IMG/VR virus record: IMGVR_UViG_3300028490_000012
Location: 1-48,680 of that record
Source: a virus
Direction: 5' to 3' (one strand)
DNA length: 48,680 nucleotides
The notes beneath the pieces were generated by a model. The model saw nothing but the letters and a program-made list of their open reading frames with translations, had not been told where the DNA came from and did no database searches. Both the position numbers and the translations under genes were made by a program. Position 1 is the stretch's first letter, and each line of letters opens with the position of its first letter. This document shows positions 46,670 to 48,680 of the stretch, in pieces.

Positions 46670-46688
46670 ACTTACATTTGGGTCTACT

Positions 46689-46746
46689 GGAGCATCTTCA
46701 ACAAATAAACAAATCAAATGATTAAAATTTATTTTGAAGATGCTCC
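46689..46746 (+). promoter_or_regulatory. Leader hairpin sequestering tRNA-Lys 5' end
   Basis: GGAGCATCTTCAA (46689-46701) is perfectly complementary to TTGAAGATGCTCC (46734-46746), whose last five bases are the start of the tRNA-Lys acceptor stem. The 13-pair hairpin and the tRNA fold exclude each other. Confidence 0.6.
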
Positions 46747-46818
46747 TTTAGTTCAACGGTTTAGAATACGGGGCTTTTAACCTTGGGATGACGGGTTCGA
46801 TTCCCTCAGGGAGCACCA
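46742..46818 (+). tRNA. tRNA-Lys(TTT)
   Basis: GCTCCTT/AGGGAGC acceptor, loop CTTTTAA, T-loop TTCGATT, CCA encoded. Confidence 0.9.
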
Positions 46819-46830
46819 TTCATAATATTT

Positions 46831-46905
46831 GCACTTGAAGCTTAATTGGCGAAGCACTGGACTCTTAATCCAGGGAACAAGGTTCGATTCCTTGCGGGTG
46901 TACCA
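46831..46905 (+). tRNA. tRNA-Lys(CTT)
   Basis: GCACTTG/CGGGTGT acceptor, anticodon arm CTGGA-CTCTTAA-TCCAG, T-loop TTCGATT, CCA encoded. Confidence 0.93.
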
Positions 46906-46912
46906 ATATTTT

Positions 46913-46988
46913 GGGTCGGTAGCTCAATCGGTAGAGCATTCCACTTTTAATGGAAGGGCAGACGGATCGTAACCGTCTCGACTCACCA
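46913..46988 (+). tRNA. tRNA-Lys(TTT) with altered T-loop
   Basis: GGGTCGG/TCGACTC acceptor, anticodon arm TTCCA-CTTTTAA-TGGAA, CCA encoded. T-arm GACGG-ATCGTAA-CCGTC has A54 and T58 instead of T54 and A58. Confidence 0.9.
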
Positions 46989-47005
46989 AATAACAATAAT
47001 CAGTG

Positions 47006-47042
47006 CCTTAAGTTTACTTTAAGGTTAATCTAGTATAATTCA
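47006..47042 (+). promoter_or_regulatory. Phage promoter of Y-RNA array
   Basis: CTTAAGTTTACTTTAAGG precedes AGTATAAT (-10 at 47034-47039). The expected start lies just at the outer stem of the first Y-like RNA. Confidence 0.75.
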
Positions 47043-47049
47043 ATATAAA

Positions 47050-47156
47050 TTCAATAAAGTAAGAATCACAGTATAAGATTACATCAATAAGTTCATCTCC
47101 TAGAGATTACCCTATTTTCAAAACATCTTATACGATTTCATCTTGTTTTATTGAGT
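47050..47156 (+). ncRNA. Candidate Y RNA 1
   Basis: The outer stem TCAATAAAGTAAG pairs CTTGTTTTATTGA. Then comes an internal loop of AATCACA opposite GATTTCAT, an inner stem GTATAAGA/TCTTATAC, and TTACATC. All five other copies share this plan. The head is a simple hairpin ATCTC-CTA-GAGAT. The placement just before a Ro60 gene identifies the two-helix stem as the likely Ro-binding part. Confidence 0.75.
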
Positions 47157-47157
47157 T

Positions 47158-47268
47158 TACTGTGAAAACAAATAATAAATGCACAAACAAGTGACGGTTG
47201 TTGACACAAGCTGAATATGGGGATGGACCTATTTCACTGTATCCTAGTCAATTTGTTTTCGCAGTGAA
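47158..47268 (+). ncRNA. Long-stem spacer RNA
   Basis: ACTGTGAAAACAAAT pairs ATTTGTTTTCGCAGT with one mismatch, closing about 80 bases. It lacks the conserved ATYACA and TTTCA loop elements, so it is not counted as a Y RNA. It may help separate copies 1 and 2 during processing. Confidence 0.45.
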
Positions 47269-47424
47269 CTCAATAAAGTAAGAATTACAGTATAAGATTA
47301 CATCACAAACGGGTTGTCGTGGGTTCGAGTCCCACACCCTCTCTTCGGGAGGGTTAGTTCAGCTGGTAGAACACCCGTCTCAAATTAACATCTTATACGA
47401 TTTCATCTTGTTTTATTGAGTTTA
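47267..47424 (+). ncRNA. Candidate Y RNA 2 with permuted tRNA module
   Basis: Same stem as Y RNA 1 (GTATAAGA/TCTTATAC inner helix, AATTACA/GATTTCAT loop). The head is a circularly permuted tRNA: 3' anticodon-stem ACGGG, T-arm GTGGG-TTCGAGT-CCCAC, acceptor ACCCTCT closed by CTTCG to GGAGGGT, TA, D-arm GTTC-AGCTGGTA-GAAC, and CCCGT, which pairs with ACGGG. The acceptor end is sealed, so it cannot be charged. This matches the tRNA-mimic modules of bacterial Y RNAs. Confidence 0.85.
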
Positions 47425-47514
47425 TAGAAGATAGGGTCTAACTCCCGTTGCCACTTAAGTGGTACTTACGTGTTGTAAGTGCATTTTCTCTTAAGAAGGT
47501 TTCATAAACTCAAC
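47413..47514 (+). ncRNA. Alternative hairpin downstream of Y RNA 2
   Basis: TTGAGTTTAT, the 3' strand of the Y RNA 2 outer stem, is also perfectly complementary to ATAAACTCAA at 47505-47514. Between lie CCACTTAAGTGG and ACTTAC-GTGTT-GTAAGT hairpins. The two folds compete, which could control release of Y RNA 2. Confidence 0.45.
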
Positions 47515-47519
47515 TTAAT

Positions 47520-47556
47520 CCTTAAGTTTAAATTAAGGTTACTAAGTTATAATACA
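47520..47556 (+). promoter_or_regulatory. Phage promoter of second Y-RNA group
   Basis: CTTAAGTTTAAATTAAGG precedes GTTATAAT (-10 at 47548-47553). Start expected just at the outer stem of Y RNA 3. Confidence 0.72.
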
Positions 47557-47564
47557 GTTATAAG

Positions 47565-47651
47565 TTCATAAAAGAAAGAATTACAGTTTAAGATTACATC
47601 GCATTTTGAAGCTAACACTACATCTTCGACGCTTTCATCTTTCTTTTATGA
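47565..47651 (+). ncRNA. Candidate Y RNA 3 (short)
   Basis: Outer stem CATAAAAGAAAG/CTTTCTTTTATG, loop AATTACA opposite GCTTTCAT, inner strand GTTTAAGA with TCTTCGAC, then TTACATCGCA. The head is tiny, with no tRNA-like part. About 87 bases, near the size of minimal Y RNAs. Confidence 0.72.
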
Positions 47652-47672
47652 GCGTATGCTCTTGTTCTTTAA

Positions 47673-47984
47673 AAATTTGTATTGAGAATCACAGTAATAG
47701 ATTACATCGCATATAAATAATATGATATGGTAAATGTGTTCCGATCTTCATTAATGATAACGATTTTGGGTGACTCCCAACGACCCGAATAAGTAGGGTT
47801 GTCCTCTTAAAAATAAAAAACGTCTATTTGATCGATGCGAGGTTTACGCCTTTGACCATCCCAAATATAAAGTAATTAATGCCTATGTTCTTGGTGACAG
47901 AACTCGGTTCCTAGTGGTAATACACGGGGCTAGAAATAACGGGTGAATTCCCACTTCTATTATGTATTCATCTCGGTACAAATT
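47673..47984 (+). ncRNA. Candidate Y RNA 4 (long head)
   Basis: Outer stem AATTTGTATTGAGA/TCTCGGTACAAATT, loop ATCACA opposite ATTCA, inner AATAGA/TCTATT, then TTACATCGCA. The head is about 250 bases and includes GGG-TGACT-CCC and CAACGACCC-GAATAAGTA-GGGTTG. Much larger than known Y RNA heads; it may carry a separate effector domain. Confidence 0.65.
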
Positions 47985-47990
47985 CAATTC

Positions 47991-48119
47991 CTATTGTTAT
48001 GTGAAATTACAAAATAAGATTACATCGTATTTTTTGAATAAACACAAGTTCGGGTTCGATTCCCGATATTGAAGCTGGTTGCCTATTTTCATCTTATTTG
48101 CCTTCATTCACATAACAAT
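47991..48119 (+). ncRNA. Candidate Y RNA 5 with T-arm
   Basis: Outer stem ATTGTTATGTGAA/TTCACATAACAAT perfect, loop ATTACA opposite GCCTTCA, inner AAATAAGAT/ATCTTATTT perfect, then TACATCGTA. The head has a canonical T-arm TCGGG-TTCGATT-CCCGA but no complete acceptor or D-arm: a partial tRNA mimic. Confidence 0.75.
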
Positions 48120-48133
48120 GGGTTTTTGAAATT

Positions 48134-48290
48134 ATTGTTAAACAAAAATCACAGTGAGAAATTACATCGCATTGAAAGCACGTTGTCGAAGGTTCAATTC
48201 CTTCTCTTCCCACCATTTAAAATATGGGAAGATAGCTCAGTTGGTAGAGCACGTTTAAAACTTTCTCACGCTTTCATTTTGTTTAACAAT
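48134..48290 (+). ncRNA. Candidate Y RNA 6 with permuted tRNA carrying ACCA
   Basis: Outer stem ATTGTTAAACAAAA/TTTTGTTTAACAAT, loop ATCACA opposite GCTTTCA, inner GTGAGAAA/TTTCTCAC, then TTACATCGCA. The head is a permuted tRNA: T-arm GAAGG-TTCAATT-CCTTC, acceptor TCTTCCC, then ACCATTTAAAATAT, GGGAAGA, TA, D-arm GCTC-AGTTGGTA-GAGC and CGT pairing ACG. The retained ACCA shows descent from a real tRNA and could become a 3' end if the loop is cut. Confidence 0.85.
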
Positions 48291-48363
48291 AACTTCAATC
48301 CCAGTGACCTACAATGAGGTGACGATTCGTCTAATAAAGTAATTAGAACTAAAGGATATTACA

Positions 48364-48680
48364 ATGGGAAAATTCAATAAAACTACAAAGGGTGTAAACT
48401 CTACACCAGACACTACAAACGTTGCAGGATTCGCTGCTTTTTCAAGAAATGACTTTAAAATGGATGTGGCTTCAGTTGTTCTGAACACAATGCTTAACGG
48501 TAATAACTTCTATGAATCAGAAGCTGAAAGAATTAAGAGAATTGAAGGTTTCGTTGCAGATAATACTGAAAATGGTGAATTCTTGGCTAAGGCTATGGTG
48601 TACACAAGAAATGAAGGTAACTTGAGATCTGTGTCACACTTGATGGGTACTCTATTAACTGAAAATGTTAAGGGTTCTAC
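48364..48680 (+). CDS. rsr: Ro60/Rsr-like TROVE-domain protein, 3' end outside window
   Basis: The first ~105 codons are visible; start after AAAGGATATTACA. NVAGFAAFSRNDFKMDVAS, then LNTMLNGNNFYESEAERIKRIEGFV and FLAKAMVYTRNEGNLRSVSHLMGTLL match the N-terminal helical repeats of the TROVE module (Ro60, bacterial Rsr). Ro binds the stem of Y RNAs outside its ring and misfolded or degraded RNAs in the cavity. In bacteria it works with PNPase and helps rRNA and tRNA processing. The six stem RNAs directly upstream are its likely partners. Whether a von Willebrand A-like domain follows cannot be seen. Confidence 0.88.
   Translation, partial: MGKFNKTTKGVNSTPDTTNVAGFAAFSRNDFKMDVASVVLNTMLNGNNFYESEAERIKRIEGFVADNTENGEFLAKAMVYTRNEGNLRSVSHLMGTLLTENVKGS

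Noticed and set aside
47050-48290. Self-splicing permuted group I intron as explanation of the permuted tRNAs
   Set aside because: Flanks of about 35 bases are far too short and lack P3-P7 core sequences; the conserved two-helix stem next to a TROVE gene fits Y RNA better.

Overview
The window is a stretch of a large, AT-rich tailed-phage genome; every gene I accept is on the + strand. Phage markers are a T4-type DNA ligase, NrdA/NrdB, a dCMP deaminase, homing endonucleases inside a tRNA array, and dozens of tiny tightly packed or overlapping ORFs. About 20 near-identical promoters (T-rich TTAAGC tracts about one helical turn apart in place of a -35 box, then GGTATAAT or GCTATAAT) resemble sigma-70 promoters of Campylobacterota, so a host in that group is a reasonable but unproven guess.

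Layout: (1) 0-5.6 kb: a partial gene and a run of proteins that share the N-terminal peptide M-[I/L]-R-E-[A/I], including a PD-(D/E)XK-like nuclease, an RNA-ligase/nucleotidyltransferase fusion and a P-loop kinase. (2) 5.6-20.5 kb: early and metabolic genes: SprT-like protease, radical SAM protein, DNA ligase, metallophosphoesterase, nucleotidyltransferases, YqeY-like protein, a ppGpp-hydrolase-like HD protein, CCA-adding-like enzyme, ribonucleotide reductase and dCMP deaminase. (3) 20.5-25.4 kb: a second tandem array of about 14 proteins, most with the same N-terminal tag. In many of them the tag is followed by an I/L/V-x-E|A/G-like site, as expected for a T4-type prohead protease, so I read the family as capsid-targeted internal proteins injected with the DNA. 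(4) 25.5-31 kb: first tRNA array, mixed with small ORFs and non-canonical cloverleaf RNAs. (5) 31-38.7 kb: more tagged proteins (ADP-ribosyltransferase-like) around a glycan/sulfation cassette (APS kinase-nucleotidyltransferase, SDR, Stealth-like transferase, sulfotransferase, GT-A glycosyltransferase). (6) 38.7-47 kb: second tRNA array with large structured non-coding stretches and two homing endonucleases. (7) 47-48.68 kb: six RNAs built on one conserved two-helix stem, directly upstream of a Ro60/Rsr (TROVE) gene cut by the window end.

The most exciting part is region 7: a phage Ro-Y RNA system with an array of six candidate Y RNAs. Two of them carry circularly permuted tRNA modules (T-arm, closed acceptor stem, D-arm), the topology described for tRNA-mimicking bacterial Y RNAs, and one still has ACCA in its acceptor loop. 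The canonical tRNAs cover all 20 amino acids. Around them lie many tRNA-like, nested, permuted or long-stem RNAs, so this phage seems to have diversified tRNA-derived and Ro-associated RNA far beyond ordinary translation support.
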